64,000 bases of DNA. Source: an uncultured Aequorivita sp. GTDB taxonomy: Bacteria > Bacteroidota > Bacteroidia > Flavobacteriales > Flavobacteriaceae. Where the stretch lies: NCBI GenBank assembly GCA_937125455.1, contig CAKZLK010000057.1:1-64000 (forward strand). Reading direction: 5' to 3'. The position numbers and the translations under genes are program-made. This document shows positions 21,901 through 32,023 of this stretch, one piece after another. Below the pieces are notes generated by a model that searched no databases, was not told the origin of the DNA, and saw only the letters and a program-made list of their open reading frames with translations. Numbering within the stretch: the first letter of the stretch is position 1; every line of letters begins with the position of its first letter.

Positions 21901-23416
21901 CAGCGGTTTGAAAATTCCTTTTTTAAATACAGATTTTGACATTGAAAACAATGCGCAGGTTATTGTTACAAAAAATAAGTTTGAAATTGGTCGCACAAAT
22001 ATAAAGGATACAAAATATGAAACTACTGGGGTGTTATATGGAAATGCCACACACAATAATTTTGGTAATTGGGCGCTAAACTTGCACATAGAGGGCCCGG
22101 AAAGATTATTGGTTTTAGACACACCACCTGAGGAAGATGCCTTGTACTACGGTACGGCATTTATAAGCGGCAAAGCAGATATTGAAGGCCCAATTGATGA
22201 GCTGGTTATAAATGTTGATGCAACCACTGAAAAAGGGACTACTTTTAAAATTCCAATTAGTGATACAGAATCTATTAGCGATGATTCGTTTGTGCATTTT
22301 CTTTCACCGGAGGAAAAAGAGGCTCGAATCAATGGGGAGACCTTTGTTTCTGAAGAAGCAAAAGGTTTATCGCTCAATTTTGATTTGAATATAAACAGAA
22401 ATGCGGAAGTGGAAGTAGTGGTGGACAAGGTGAACAATTCTACCTTGAAAGGACGTGGAGCGGGAATTTTGCTTATTGAGATTAATACCAATGGAAAATT
22501 CCAAATGTATGGTGATTTTCAAGTATATGAAGGACAATTTGACTTTAGATATGGCGGAATTATTCAACGAAATATAGAAGTTGTTCCCGGTGGAAACATA
22601 ACTTGGGATGGAGCCCCAGAAAAAGCAAACTTAAGCCTGAGTGCGGTTTATAAAACTCAGGCCAATCCATCTGTTCTTTTAGATAACCCTTCCATAAATA
22701 CTAAAATACCAGTGGAAGTTTATGTAGGGTTGGAAGGTGAGCTAGCAAAACCGGAACTGTCCTTTAGCATAGATTTTCCAAGGGTGAGTTCCACATTAAA
22801 AAGTGAGCTGCAATACAAACTTCAAAATCAGGAGCAGATGCAGAATCAGGCACTTTTCCTTTTAGCTTCAAACTCCTTTGTAAACGACAATTATGCCGGT
22901 TCCAACGCTTTTGCTGGAACAGTAGCCGATAGAGTTTCTTCGCTTGTGAACAATATATTTACAGACCAAGATAGCAAGTTCAATGTTGGTGTTGATTATT
23001 CTGTGGGGAACCGAACACCAAATCAAGAAACTGCTGATCGTATTGGCCTAACGCTTTCTACACAAATTAACGAACGTATTCTTATCAATGGAAAAGTGGG
23101 TGTGCCAGTTGGCGGTGCAAACGAAACTGCTGTTGCAGGAGATATTGAAGTGCAATGGCTAATAAATGAAGACGGAAGCCTGCGGATGAAATTCTTTAAC
23201 CGTCAAGCAGATTTACAGTTTATTGGTGAGGATCAAATTTTTGAGCAGGGTACGGGAATTTCCTATTCGGTTGATTTTAATACATTTCAGGAACTGATGC
23301 GAAAACTGTTCAATAAAAAATCTGAATCGGAATCTGAGTTGCCAGTTACGCCAGATGACAGTAACCCTGTTGACTTTAAGCCGAAGGCCACCAAGACAGA
23401 GGATGATGGGGAGTAA
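18980..23416 (+). CDS. TamB/translocation-and-assembly-module domain protein (AsmA-like); true 5' end uncertain (ORF track starts at TTG 19028)
   Basis: Single N-terminal TM helix, about 1460 aa, C-terminal TamB (DUF490) pattern (GRGAGILLIEINTNGKFQMYGDFQVYEGQFDFRYGGIIQRNIEVVPGGNITWDGAPEKANLSLSAVYKTQANPSVLL). In-frame stop at 18971; the basic N-region KRIKKLRKIIVR lies upstream of the called TTG. Confidence 0.85.
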   Translation: MKKLRKIIVRTFVIIVLLLVLIIIIFSIPSVQTWVAQKVTASLNETYGTDINIKRLGLNWKGEVDIREVFIADHHKDTLIYSKEVQTNIINFQNLIKGDLGFGSITLDHAKLYVKTYKGEENDNLSIFAKKFDTGKPSTSPFSLFSNNVSLTNSKIKITDENLEDPDVFILDNVNVVAADFKIYGTDVTANIKELSLIAARGITIKDLQADFSYSATNITLKKLNLETTESKIVGDIDLDYSKNGMADFVNDVVITANFKKSKVATNDLNSFYNEFGSDQLISLDTELKGTLNNFAASNLKFQTGDTNIEGDYTFQNLLDSEKEYAITASNHNISTNYFDLRRFMPRVLGEVVPEELKELGTFNLSGNTSIIGSELNTKSNLQSTIGQAVVDLKMGNINNIDNAYYKGNIVLKNFNLGKIANTTSLGKMTANLDFDGRGFSKNTVNTEISGTVSSFNFESYNYQNIVVSGNLKNPLFNGELSIDDPNLKLQFKGLIDASKETNQLDFEADVEYAELNQLNLIKRDSISVFTGKVVVDMEGKTIDDVVGTINFNQTFYQNERDNFYFDDFTITSSFDGPKRTIEINSPDIINGNISGEFLIEDIPNLFQNGIASIYANYIPQEVTTNQYIDYEFVIYNKIVDVFVPQLKLGDNTRVKGSVSSDESKFKLDFRSPEIIAFDNYISKLNIQVDNDNPLYNTYISADSVYTGFYNLKDLNIINKTLNDTMYVRSEFKGGTKKEDLFNLSLYHTINPAGKSVIGVKKSDITYKGNVWYLNEKNNRLNKVVFDDNFKEVRIDSLVLSHNEQLIQMAGILRDSTYKDLKVRFRDVNIGDIAPDIDSLRLKGNMNGKFDFLQKNGAFYPNSEVTIDDVIINEIPFGDLDLKIDGNEDLTKYRINTSLTNNNVKSINAIGEIDVSAKNPQIQLNVDLNQFNMQAFSPFGGDVITNIRGLISGNAKVSGNYKSPDILGRFTLENSGLKIPFLNTDFDIENNAQVIVTKNKFEIGRTNIKDTKYETTGVLYGNATHNNFGNWALNLHIEGPERLLVLDTPPEEDALYYGTAFISGKADIEGPIDELVINVDATTEKGTTFKIPISDTESISDDSFVHFLSPEEKEARINGETFVSEEAKGLSLNFDLNINRNAEVEVVVDKVNNSTLKGRGAGILLIEINTNGKFQMYGDFQVYEGQFDFRYGGIIQRNIEVVPGGNITWDGAPEKANLSLSAVYKTQANPSVLLDNPSINTKIPVEVYVGLEGELAKPELSFSIDFPRVSSTLKSELQYKLQNQEQMQNQALFLLASNSFVNDNYAGSNAFAGTVADRVSSLVNNIFTDQDSKFNVGVDYSVGNRTPNQETADRIGLTLSTQINERILINGKVGVPVGGANETAVAGDIEVQWLINEDGSLRMKFFNRQADLQFIGEDQIFEQGTGISYSVDFNTFQELMRKLFNKKSESESELPVTPDDSNPVDFKPKATKTEDDGE

Positions 23417-23528
23417 ACGTGTTTTAATCGCTAATAAGCTTTTTCACCAAAAGAATAAACTTATTTAGTTATACACTGCATTTTTCATGAAATAAAAATT
23501 TTTTTATGAATAGAGCCAAACTCAAATT

Positions 23529-24530
23529 TTATTGTTGAAATGTACATTTCAATTCTATTTCAGGTTCTAGGTAGTAGGTGAAAATAATTGTATTATACTG
23601 AAGAGGATGTTCTAGTTTAATTCCCAGCGGTTGTGTTAATTGCGATTCATTTCTGTTAAGCCAGATATCATCATAAATATGAACTTGAGTATCTAATAAA
23701 ATAGTTTCATAATTTTTTATTTCCAATGTGCTTAAATCAATTTTTTCATCCGTTAAATTTGAAGGAGTTTGACGGACACCAGCATAAGATGCTACAGATT
23801 CACGAACATTTAAAATACTTCCAACGTTATATTCTGTCGAATCTTGATTGCTTTTGGTTTGCGTTGCCAAGGATAGGTTTATCAATACATTTTCAGGAAT
23901 CAATGTGATGTTTTCATTAAATTGTGGAAGCAAATTAAACAAAATAGGGACATAACATTCTCTATATAATAAAGCATCTAGGGTTTCGCTAATAAGGATG
24001 TGAAATGAGTCGGCATTTTGAACGTCAAAAATCACAGCATCTTCTAAATAGAATTCTTGAATATAGTCGTTAAGTCCTAAGGAATTGATTAATCTTTTTG
24101 AAGAATCAAGTGATTTTTTATTAATTTCCAATAAGGAAAATTGCACTTCTTCACAATGAAAGAGAGGAGCCACTAAAGTTATAAAGGGCGCATAGGGACC
24201 ACACCCTGCGTAAAACAAATTTATTACTTCTCCAGGCTGCTCTTTTTGCTTTGCTTTGATTGCTGCAACAATTGCCTGTAAAAACTTTACAGTCCTTTTA
24301 TGGTCTAATAAACATTGTGCTGCGTGGTTCAGGCCGAGTGCTTTTCCCTTTGCAGTAGGAACTGCAGCCAAGTGCTCAATTTTAGAGTCAAATCCAGTGA
24401 TGTCAGTAATTCTTTGAAAGTGAGCGTGAATCTCATTTAAACTTTTTTCAATCTCAGCTTGATTTAACGAATTCTCTAATAACGCAGAAGTGAATTTTTT
24501 AATAACACTAATTGTTTCTTTTTCAATCAT
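23529..24530 (-). CDS. Class I SAM-binding methyltransferase, PRMT-like
   Basis: VINLFYAGCGPYAPFITLVAPLF (motif I), FSLLEINKKSLDSSKRLI (acidic loop), FHILISETLDALLYRECYVPILFNLLPQF (resembles the PRMT double-E loop). Confidence 0.6.
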   Translation of the reverse strand: MIEKETISVIKKFTSALLENSLNQAEIEKSLNEIHAHFQRITDITGFDSKIEHLAAVPTAKGKALGLNHAAQCLLDHKRTVKFLQAIVAAIKAKQKEQPGEVINLFYAGCGPYAPFITLVAPLFHCEEVQFSLLEINKKSLDSSKRLINSLGLNDYIQEFYLEDAVIFDVQNADSFHILISETLDALLYRECYVPILFNLLPQFNENITLIPENVLINLSLATQTKSNQDSTEYNVGSILNVRESVASYAGVRQTPSNLTDEKIDLSTLEIKNYETILLDTQVHIYDDIWLNRNESQLTQPLGIKLEHPLQYNTIIFTYYLEPEIELKCTFQQ

Positions 24531-24796
24531 TAATTGTGTTTAGAATTTTTAGCTATTCGAAAGTTTTGGTTAATATGAAGATAACTACTCTAAAGTAATT
24601 ATTCCCATTTATAATATCAGATCGTTTAACTTCAAATATAGTATAAATGCCACTACTTTCATCTGTGTCTTTAGCTTGGTGGCCAGCAGTGCTTTTTTTA
24701 TCTCGAGTATGGCAAAATCACTTTAATCTTATCCCATATTATACTGCAAATTTCTCTATCAAAAACGAGTAGGTTAAATTCAAAAAATGAATAAAG

Positions 24797-24826
24797 CAAA
24801 AAGGTTTACGCGAATACGTAAACCTT
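24797..24826 (-). terminator. Hairpin terminator of the downstream-read T9SS gene
   Basis: AAGGTTTACGCGAATACGTAAACCTT stem followed by TTTTTGC on the minus strand. Confidence 0.75.
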
Positions 24827-24866
24827 ACACTGGGGATAATGATGAGGAGTTTTAATTAATCCTCAT

Positions 24867-26474
24867 TTAATTTTCTATAATTAACTTGTGTGTTACTTTT
24901 CCCCTTGATGTTTCAAGTGTAATTAAATAGACACTTCCTTTGGTAAGATTTTTAATCTCCCTGGAATAATTGTTTTTCCCTTGTTTTAAATTTTTCAAAA
25001 CAACGTTATCTACCAATGCTCCTTTAACATCGAAAACCGAAACCTTAACATCGTCCTTTTCAATTAAATTAAACTGTAGATTTAAAATCCCATCATTTGG
25101 ATTTGGATAAATTTTCAAATTAAGGGCATCTGTACTAGATGCGTTAAAATCATCAATGGTTAATGGAGAAGCGGTTTTTATAAATACTTTAAAGATTTGG
25201 TTGTTCGCCGTACTTTGAGTTCCATCATTAATGAAAAAGATGTTTGGTTGAGAACTACTTATTCCGCCAAAAATATAACCGATTAACGTGTTTTCATTTG
25301 TAATGTCATCTAGTTTAAAAACCATATTGTCAAAATGTGGAAAATTTAAATCTGGAATAAATTCTGCGCCAGATCCTAATAGTGCGGGCATTTCTATGGG
25401 TAATTTATGTTCAGACATTACACCATTGGCATCTCTTGTAACTCTTGCTATCGTATTCACAAAAGGTACATTGTCATCTTGAACTAACGTACCATTACTA
25501 TCATAAAATTGCGCAATGCCTCCAAAAAACACAGAATGCATTTCATTATTTATTGTTGAATACAATGGCAAAACGGGACAGTGGTAATGATTGTAATATT
25601 GCTGAAATACATTATTTACATTATAACCATTGGAATCTACGGTAACAGAATTTAAAAAAGGTAAGTCTATGGTTTGTTGAAAAACGCCTGAAAACATAGT
25701 GATACCTTCTGTTCCATCAGGTAGTATTTGAGCCTCTGCATTATAGTCTCTTCTGTGCAAATTTTCAGTATCTGTATAAGAAGGCAAATGACTGATTGTT
25801 ATAGAAGTTCCATTGTCTGCAATTGTAAATCTTCTAATTTGGTTGGTATATTCTTGTGTAAATGTAGGCATGTTATTTGGATTGTATCTTCCAATAAATT
25901 TTTGACCGCCAAGAAGATAGTAGGTATCATTAATTTTATTTAATCCACCACCCGTAACTTGAAGTTGCGGATCTGTAATTTGCCTAAAATAACTTGTAAA
26001 GCTTGAATTTGTGATAATGGCATTAATTACATCGGAAACTTTAATAGCAGTAAGATTTGCATATGTTGTATGGTCACCTGCTGTTGCGCTGTATCCGTAG
26101 CCTCCAATACAGTATAAATAATCTCCTTCTTGAAAAAACTCCATATTTGTGGAGCTTAATTGTTCTTGTACTGCTGTTGGTAATGAAGTAAGTGGTGCTG
26201 ACCATTTTTGTTCTGTAATCGGGTCCACAACAATTAATTGGTTGTTATTTCCTGCAACATCAAAAGTGGCCCAAGGCTGTCTTCGGTGCAATCCGTCTAA
26301 ACGTCCACCAACAATAAGCCATTTGCCGTTATCTTGCCCTACAGCATACGATTGAATGCCGCCCAAACCATTAATATTTATTGGCTCTAAACTAATTTCA
26401 AACGGAGCTGTTTGCGAAAAACTGAAATATGAAATTAATGTTAAGGCTACTAATACTATAATTTTCTGTATCAT
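24867..26474 (-). CDS. Secreted kelch-like/beta-propeller protein with T9SS type A sorting domain
   Basis: Signal peptide; repeated YLLGG/YCIGGYG kelch-like motifs; C-terminal LKIYPNPNDGILNLQFN...VSVFDVKGALV...LTKGSVYLITLETSRGKVTHKLIIEN. Confidence 0.85.
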   Translation of the reverse strand: MIQKIIVLVALTLISYFSFSQTAPFEISLEPININGLGGIQSYAVGQDNGKWLIVGGRLDGLHRRQPWATFDVAGNNNQLIVVDPITEQKWSAPLTSLPTAVQEQLSSTNMEFFQEGDYLYCIGGYGYSATAGDHTTYANLTAIKVSDVINAIITNSSFTSYFRQITDPQLQVTGGGLNKINDTYYLLGGQKFIGRYNPNNMPTFTQEYTNQIRRFTIADNGTSITISHLPSYTDTENLHRRDYNAEAQILPDGTEGITMFSGVFQQTIDLPFLNSVTVDSNGYNVNNVFQQYYNHYHCPVLPLYSTINNEMHSVFFGGIAQFYDSNGTLVQDDNVPFVNTIARVTRDANGVMSEHKLPIEMPALLGSGAEFIPDLNFPHFDNMVFKLDDITNENTLIGYIFGGISSSQPNIFFINDGTQSTANNQIFKVFIKTASPLTIDDFNASSTDALNLKIYPNPNDGILNLQFNLIEKDDVKVSVFDVKGALVDNVVLKNLKQGKNNYSREIKNLTKGSVYLITLETSRGKVTHKLIIEN

Positions 26475-26576
26475 CTTTAAATTTAAATTTTAATCAAAAC
26501 TAATTGATGAAAATGATTTGTTTTGTAGCTTTTGATACAGACGGTATTATTTTTTCTAATAAGCTATTAGATAATA

Positions 26577-26607
26577 AAAAATCCCCAAGTCTAAACTTGG
26601 GGATTTT
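26577..26607 (-). terminator. Hairpin terminator downstream of ridA
   Basis: AAAATCCCCAAGTCTAAACTTGGGGATTTT. Confidence 0.8.
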
Positions 26608-26627
26608 ACTAATTATATTAAACTCAC

Positions 26628-27008
26628 TTATAGTGAAGCAATTACTGAAATTTCCACATTTACAAACTTTGGTAGGTTTGCAACTTCCACGGTCTCGCGG
26701 GCTGGGGCAGTGGCTTCGTTAAAATAGGTAGCATATACTTCGTTAATAGCAGCAAAATTGTGCATGTCGCTGATAAAAATACTGGTTTTCAAAACGTTAT
26801 TAAACGTCATGCCGGCTTCGGTAAGGATAGCTTTCAGGTTTTCCATTACCAATTTGGTTTCGGTTTTAATATCGTCAATCACCAGATTGCCAGTTTTTGG
26901 GTCAATAGCAATCTGCCCAGAAGTATAGAGCATATTTCCATTAAGTATTGCTTGATTGTATGGACCAATAGGAGCTGGGGCATTGGGTGTCGTGATTATT
27001 TTTTTCAT
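26628..27008 (-). CDS. ridA: RidA family 2-iminobutanoate/2-iminopropanoate deaminase
   Basis: TTPNAPAPIGPYNQAILNGNMLYTSGQIAIDPKTGNLV; APARETVEVANLPKFVNVEISVIA. Confidence 0.96.
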   Translation of the reverse strand: MKKIITTPNAPAPIGPYNQAILNGNMLYTSGQIAIDPKTGNLVIDDIKTETKLVMENLKAILTEAGMTFNNVLKTSIFISDMHNFAAINEVYATYFNEATAPARETVEVANLPKFVNVEISVIASL

Positions 27009-27051
27009 GGAAAGTTTAATTTATGTATCTATAAGTAAGCTAAATTAATTT

Positions 27052-29814
27052 TTAAAGTCTTTTATCGCTTTCTCGGCGCTTGTCATACTTAATGTCACTA
27101 AGTACCGAAGATTTTATTCCAACAAAGAAATACCAAGCAGTGTTGATACTTCCAATGGGGGTCCAATTGAAACTCATCTGCCAACTTTCCAAGTCACGTT
27201 GGAAGCGGAACTGCGTAAGTGTAACCCCCTTGTTTTTAAAATCATAACCAGAGGAAACGCCAACGGTCCATCGCGGAGCAAGTTCCATATTGGTACTCAT
27301 CATAAACGATTGACTGGAAATTTCATTCTGTCGCTGGTTATTGCCATAAGTAATGGTATAGGCAAAGCGCACATCCCAAGGTATTTTGTAATTATACCAT
27401 TCTACGTTGGTTTTGTCACGATCTTCTTCGTCGTTATTTTTATAAATCTGACCATCATAAATATTGGAAGCCTCCCCAAAAAGGTCGTCTGGCCGCCCAC
27501 CGTTGCGGAAGGTTTCGTTGTCTATTCGGTCTGTATCTTTGCTTTGCGTTTCAAAATCCTTGCTGGAGAAGGAATAGTTGATGCTAATATTGGCATTGGT
27601 AAGCCGAAACAGGCTTCCGCCATTGTTAATATTGAAAACATCTATTTTGTTATTGTTGTTATCCAATGCATACGGATCCAAAGTACCACTGAAGTTGAAA
27701 TCTAACTTTTTCACAATAGGAATACTTCCATTGAATTGCAAAGGGCTCCATTTTAATGAATCGCCAGCCAAATTATATGCCGTGGAAAAGTTTAGGTTGT
27801 TTAACAATGTAACTTTTTTAGGATCAACGGCTGTTGTATCGCTGTCGCGTAATTTAGCTTCAAAGGTATTGCTGAGGGACATTCCAATGCTGCTGGAGTA
27901 TGTTTTGCTTGGCGGACCATAGAGTGTGTTTTCAAAGCGAGAATATTGCACTACATGTGCAGCTTCATCGGCCGTTTCAGGCACTATGAACTCATCATAA
28001 TATCTATCAAAAGCCGGGTTAATATTATAGCTGATGGACGGACGCATCACATGGCGTATGGCTTGAATTTTTTTATCCTTGCCAAAGTTGAAAAGTCCGT
28101 ACAGTGTAGTTCCTAAACTGGTTGAAAAGTTATAAGTACGATAACTTTCAAAACCTGAAACAGTGTCTTGAACAATACCGCCAAGACCACTGTTTATGGT
28201 TTCGTCATAGCGTTTACGCGTACTTTTTAATACCCAGGTTTCTCGATAGTTTGTTCCTGCTGACGCACTTAAATATTTAAGTATTTTAAAGTTTGTGGTG
28301 ATTGGAATATTATGCTGCGCTCCAATCTGTGCACTGTTGAACATTTCTGGCTTAAAGAAAAGCGAATCGGTTGTTTGGATTCTATTCTCTGCAGAAAGAT
28401 CGTATTGGAAATTTATGTTTTCAATGATTCCTTTTTTGGTGCCATCCTTAGGAGCGAAAGGGTAAACTCTAGAAACACTTGCATTCAGGTTTGGCAAGGA
28501 CATGGATATTTGCTGCGTATTTGTGTTTTGTGAATGCGTAGCCGCCACAGACAAATTTACCTGTGGATCGCCTTCAAAACTTTTGGAATAGGAAATAGAT
28601 GAGCTCAGAGTGTTCACCAAAGCACTGGCATTATTGGTCTGATTTATCGATTGGTTAAAATATTTGCTACTTCCCAAGTTTACGGAAGCCGAAAATCGCG
28701 AACTCGGATTGCTCTTGGCATCCTGCGTATGCGTCCAACGAATATTATAGATGGCACTTTCCTGAAAATTAGGGAAACCACGTTCTTCTTGAATAAGTCT
28801 TTCATAGCGGGCACTAAAATTACCGCGGTAGTTATATTTAACCACATATGTAGATTCTCCGCGCAAGGCATAACTTCCATTGGTATAGTAATCGCCAAGC
28901 AAGCTAAAATCTAGATAATCATTAATTGCAAAATAATAGCCACCATTCTGAAAGAAAAATCCACGGCTATTATTCTCACCAAAAGAGGGAATTATAAACC
29001 CCGAAGTCCGATCTTCCGTCAACGGAAAATAGGCAAAAGGAAGTCCTATGGGCGTTGGTACATCTGCAATGTACATATTGGTGAGTCCTGTTACAATTTT
29101 TTTCTTAGGAACAAACTTCGCTTTTCGGGTGTAAAAATAATATTCGGGATCGTCAATATTTTTTGAAGTGGTAAATTTAACATTCCGTAGATATACCACA
29201 GAATCGTTTACTTTTTTAGTCACTTCAGCAATAACACGAAAACCATTTTGTTCGGTTCGACTGTTATAAACAAGTGCTTTTTCACTATTAAAATTATACC
29301 GAATGGAATCAGGTTCTACTTTATTGTTTGCCTGCACAAAAACTGGTCGTTGACTGTAAACGCCAGCGCTATCAATTCCTTTAGCGTATACTTCGTTTTT
29401 ATTATAATCAAGAATTATTAAGCCCGCATCAATGCGCATATCACCATAAATAATATAGGCTTTGTTGTACATATATACCTTGTTCTCCTTTCTGTTAAGA
29501 AGTACATAGTCTTCACCGTAGTAGTCTACTATGTCGGTCAAGGTTTCCTTAGGAGGCTTTACGGAATCCGTTTTTACAGTATCCTGGGCTTGCTCATTAA
29601 TTTCATCAACAATCGGCTTTAGATTTACTGAAACGGAATCTTCTTTTGTGGTTTTCGGAATGTTGGCTTCATTCTTCGCCGGAATGTCCTGTGCATGCAA
29701 AACTGTGCTGCAAAGAAGCAGGAATGTTAAGAAGATTGTTAAGTAATGCCTGTTGGTCTGCAATGCTCTGATGCTATTATTTTGTAGATTTGGCTCAGTA
29801 TTTGAAACGGTCAA
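27052..29814 (-). CDS. LPS-assembly protein LptD-like outer membrane protein
   Basis: OstA-like N-terminal region (YGDMRIDAGLIILDYNKNEVYAKGIDSAGVYSQRPVFVQ), LPFAYFPLTEDRTSGFIIPSFGENNSRGFFFQNGGYYFAINDYLDFSLLGDYYTNGSYALRGES, C-terminal barrel strands. Confidence 0.85.
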   Translation of the reverse strand: MTVSNTEPNLQNNSIRALQTNRHYLTIFLTFLLLCSTVLHAQDIPAKNEANIPKTTKEDSVSVNLKPIVDEINEQAQDTVKTDSVKPPKETLTDIVDYYGEDYVLLNRKENKVYMYNKAYIIYGDMRIDAGLIILDYNKNEVYAKGIDSAGVYSQRPVFVQANNKVEPDSIRYNFNSEKALVYNSRTEQNGFRVIAEVTKKVNDSVVYLRNVKFTTSKNIDDPEYYFYTRKAKFVPKKKIVTGLTNMYIADVPTPIGLPFAYFPLTEDRTSGFIIPSFGENNSRGFFFQNGGYYFAINDYLDFSLLGDYYTNGSYALRGESTYVVKYNYRGNFSARYERLIQEERGFPNFQESAIYNIRWTHTQDAKSNPSSRFSASVNLGSSKYFNQSINQTNNASALVNTLSSSISYSKSFEGDPQVNLSVAATHSQNTNTQQISMSLPNLNASVSRVYPFAPKDGTKKGIIENINFQYDLSAENRIQTTDSLFFKPEMFNSAQIGAQHNIPITTNFKILKYLSASAGTNYRETWVLKSTRKRYDETINSGLGGIVQDTVSGFESYRTYNFSTSLGTTLYGLFNFGKDKKIQAIRHVMRPSISYNINPAFDRYYDEFIVPETADEAAHVVQYSRFENTLYGPPSKTYSSSIGMSLSNTFEAKLRDSDTTAVDPKKVTLLNNLNFSTAYNLAGDSLKWSPLQFNGSIPIVKKLDFNFSGTLDPYALDNNNNKIDVFNINNGGSLFRLTNANISINYSFSSKDFETQSKDTDRIDNETFRNGGRPDDLFGEASNIYDGQIYKNNDEEDRDKTNVEWYNYKIPWDVRFAYTITYGNNQRQNEISSQSFMMSTNMELAPRWTVGVSSGYDFKNKGVTLTQFRFQRDLESWQMSFNWTPIGSINTAWYFFVGIKSSVLSDIKYDKRRESDKRL

Positions 29815-29893
29815 AAATAAACATATTTTTTCGGGTACGTTTTTTTAATTCATTTTTTTAAAATATCAATTTTTAATAATCGTTAACAGGTAT

Positions 29894-31015
29894 ATGAAAA
29901 CGAAAAACTTTTCTTCTTTCGTATTAATAATATTTTTTTCATTATTCACTTTAACTGCATCAGCGGTTGAAAAACCTATAAAACCATTTGTAGTAGTTTT
30001 GGATGCCGGCCATGGTGGGCACGACACAGGAAACATTGGCAATGGCTATAAAGAATCTAATATAGCATTAAGTATTGTACTAAAGGTTGGTGCCGAACTT
30101 GAAAAAATTCCCAACGTAAAAGTTATTTATACGCGTAAAACAAATGTTTTTATCGAGTTGCGTGAGCGTGCGGCAATAGCAAATAGGGCAGATGCTGATC
30201 TTTTTGTTTCCGTGCATTGCAATGCCCACAGCAGTCAAGCTTATGGAACCGAAACCTTCGTATTGGGACTTCACAAAAGCCAAGCCAACTTTGAGGTTGC
30301 AAAAAAAGAGAATGAAGTAATTTATCTTGAAGATAATTACAAAGAAAAATATGGCGGTTTCGATCCCAATGCACCCGAATCTTTGATAGGAATGGTGCTT
30401 ATGCAGGAAGAGTACCTAGATCAAAGTATTCTTTTGGCAAGTTTGGTACAGAATAATATTGTTAATAATCTTAAGCAGAACGACCGCAGTGTAAAACAGG
30501 CTGGTTTTTGGGTGCTTCACAATACCTATATGCCGAGTGTGTTAATTGAAACAGGTTTTTTGACAAATAAAAAGGAGGGTGCATATTTAAATTCTGAAAA
30601 AGGACAAACAGATATGGCACGGGAAATAGGTAATGCCATTAAAACCTATATACGCAGCCTGTCTGTTGCAAACGAAAAGATCAAAGATCCCGAAGTAAAG
30701 GAACTGGAGGTTGAAAAAGCCATCGAAACGACCAGGGAAGACATCTATGATGATGTAATCTTTAAAGTACAATTGGCTGCCAGTAGTAGAAAACTTGATC
30801 CCAAACCCAGTAACTTCAAGGGCCTTAAAGATGTAGCACGAGACAAGGAGGAAGGACTTTTTAAATATTATTACGGGGAAACATCAGATTACAATAAAAT
30901 TCAGTTAATGAAAACCTTTGTACAGCAAAAAGGTTTTCCTTCGGCCTATATTGTAGCTTTTAAAAAAGGAAAAAAAGTTAATGTAGCGGAAGTGTTAAAA
31001 TCGAAAGCCAATTAG
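29894..31015 (+). CDS. N-acetylmuramoyl-L-alanine amidase (Amidase_3)
   Basis: VVLDAGHGGHDTGNIGN, SVHCNAHSSQAYGTETFVLG, VLIETGFLTNKKEGAYL; signal peptide; C-terminal SPOR-like region. Confidence 0.93.
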   Translation: MKTKNFSSFVLIIFFSLFTLTASAVEKPIKPFVVVLDAGHGGHDTGNIGNGYKESNIALSIVLKVGAELEKIPNVKVIYTRKTNVFIELRERAAIANRADADLFVSVHCNAHSSQAYGTETFVLGLHKSQANFEVAKKENEVIYLEDNYKEKYGGFDPNAPESLIGMVLMQEEYLDQSILLASLVQNNIVNNLKQNDRSVKQAGFWVLHNTYMPSVLIETGFLTNKKEGAYLNSEKGQTDMAREIGNAIKTYIRSLSVANEKIKDPEVKELEVEKAIETTREDIYDDVIFKVQLAASSRKLDPKPSNFKGLKDVARDKEEGLFKYYYGETSDYNKIQLMKTFVQQKGFPSAYIVAFKKGKKVNVAEVLKSKAN

Positions 31016-31069
31016 AGCGCTTTCTTTATATTTATCACTTAAATTTGTTCAAAATCTAAAATAATACTC

Positions 31070-32020
31070 TTGAAACTAACAAAAGAAGTTAAAACTGGAA
31101 TTCTTGCCATTGGAGCCATTTTATTATTAATATTTGGTTACAGTTTTTTGAAAGGAACTAACCTTCTTGATAAAAACCGTGAATTTTATGTGAAATATGA
31201 CAATGTAGAAGGTTTGGCTCAAGCTGCGCCTGTTACAATTAATGGGCTTACCGTAGGTAAGGTTCAGGATATTTCCTTTGCCAATTCCAAAGGTGGTTTG
31301 ATTGTTAAATTTACGGTAGAAAAAGATTTCGATTTTTCCAAAAATAGTGTTGTTAGAATTTATAGCTCTGGTCTTATTGGCGGAAAAAACCTTGGAATTT
31401 TCCCTGAATATGACATAAACAACATTGCCAAAAGTGGCGACACTCTTCGTGGCGATGTGGAAGATGGAATGCTAACAGCGGTTTCAAAAGCCCTTGGCCC
31501 TTTAGAGAAAAAAGTTAATAATACCCTGGCGACCATTGATACGCTCTTGCTAAACGTAAACGCCATTGTTGATGAAAAAACACGTCAAAACTTAAAAGAA
31601 GCAATTGAAAATCTAAACAATACACTGAATTCATTTTCCGGAGTTTCTGAAAATTTGAACCAAATTCTTTCTAACAATACTGGAAAACTTGACAATACCT
31701 TTACAAACCTCGATAAAACTGCAGGGAATCTTTCAAAGTTAACTGATTCACTAGCGCAATTGGATACAGGAAAGCTTGTTGGGGATTTACAAAATGTTGT
31801 GGATAAAATGGATAAGATTGTATCTGGTGTAAACAATGGGGAAGGATCTATAGGAAAACTATTAAAAGACGACAAGCTTTACGAAAATCTAGAAGGTGCT
31901 TCAAAACAACTTGAACAACTTCTTCAAGACGTAAAACTAAACCCGAAACGCTATGTACATATTTCGGTTTTCGGGAAAAAGAGCAAAGAATACGAACCGC
32001 CTGCCAACCCAGAAGAATAA
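31070..32020 (+). CDS. MlaD/MCE family lipid transport protein (TTG start)
   Basis: MKLTKEVKTGILAIGAILLLIFGYSFLKGTNLL, DNVEGLAQAAPVTINGLTVGKV, GLIGGKNLGIFP. Confidence 0.92.
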   Translation: MKLTKEVKTGILAIGAILLLIFGYSFLKGTNLLDKNREFYVKYDNVEGLAQAAPVTINGLTVGKVQDISFANSKGGLIVKFTVEKDFDFSKNSVVRIYSSGLIGGKNLGIFPEYDINNIAKSGDTLRGDVEDGMLTAVSKALGPLEKKVNNTLATIDTLLLNVNAIVDEKTRQNLKEAIENLNNTLNSFSGVSENLNQILSNNTGKLDNTFTNLDKTAGNLSKLTDSLAQLDTGKLVGDLQNVVDKMDKIVSGVNNGEGSIGKLLKDDKLYENLEGASKQLEQLLQDVKLNPKRYVHISVFGKKSKEYEPPANPEE

Positions 32021-32023
32021 ATC

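Noticed and set aside
27199-27705. 168-aa plus-strand ORF
   Set aside because: Wholly antisense to the well-supported lptD-like gene; no recognisable motif; part of a general pattern of long shadow ORFs.
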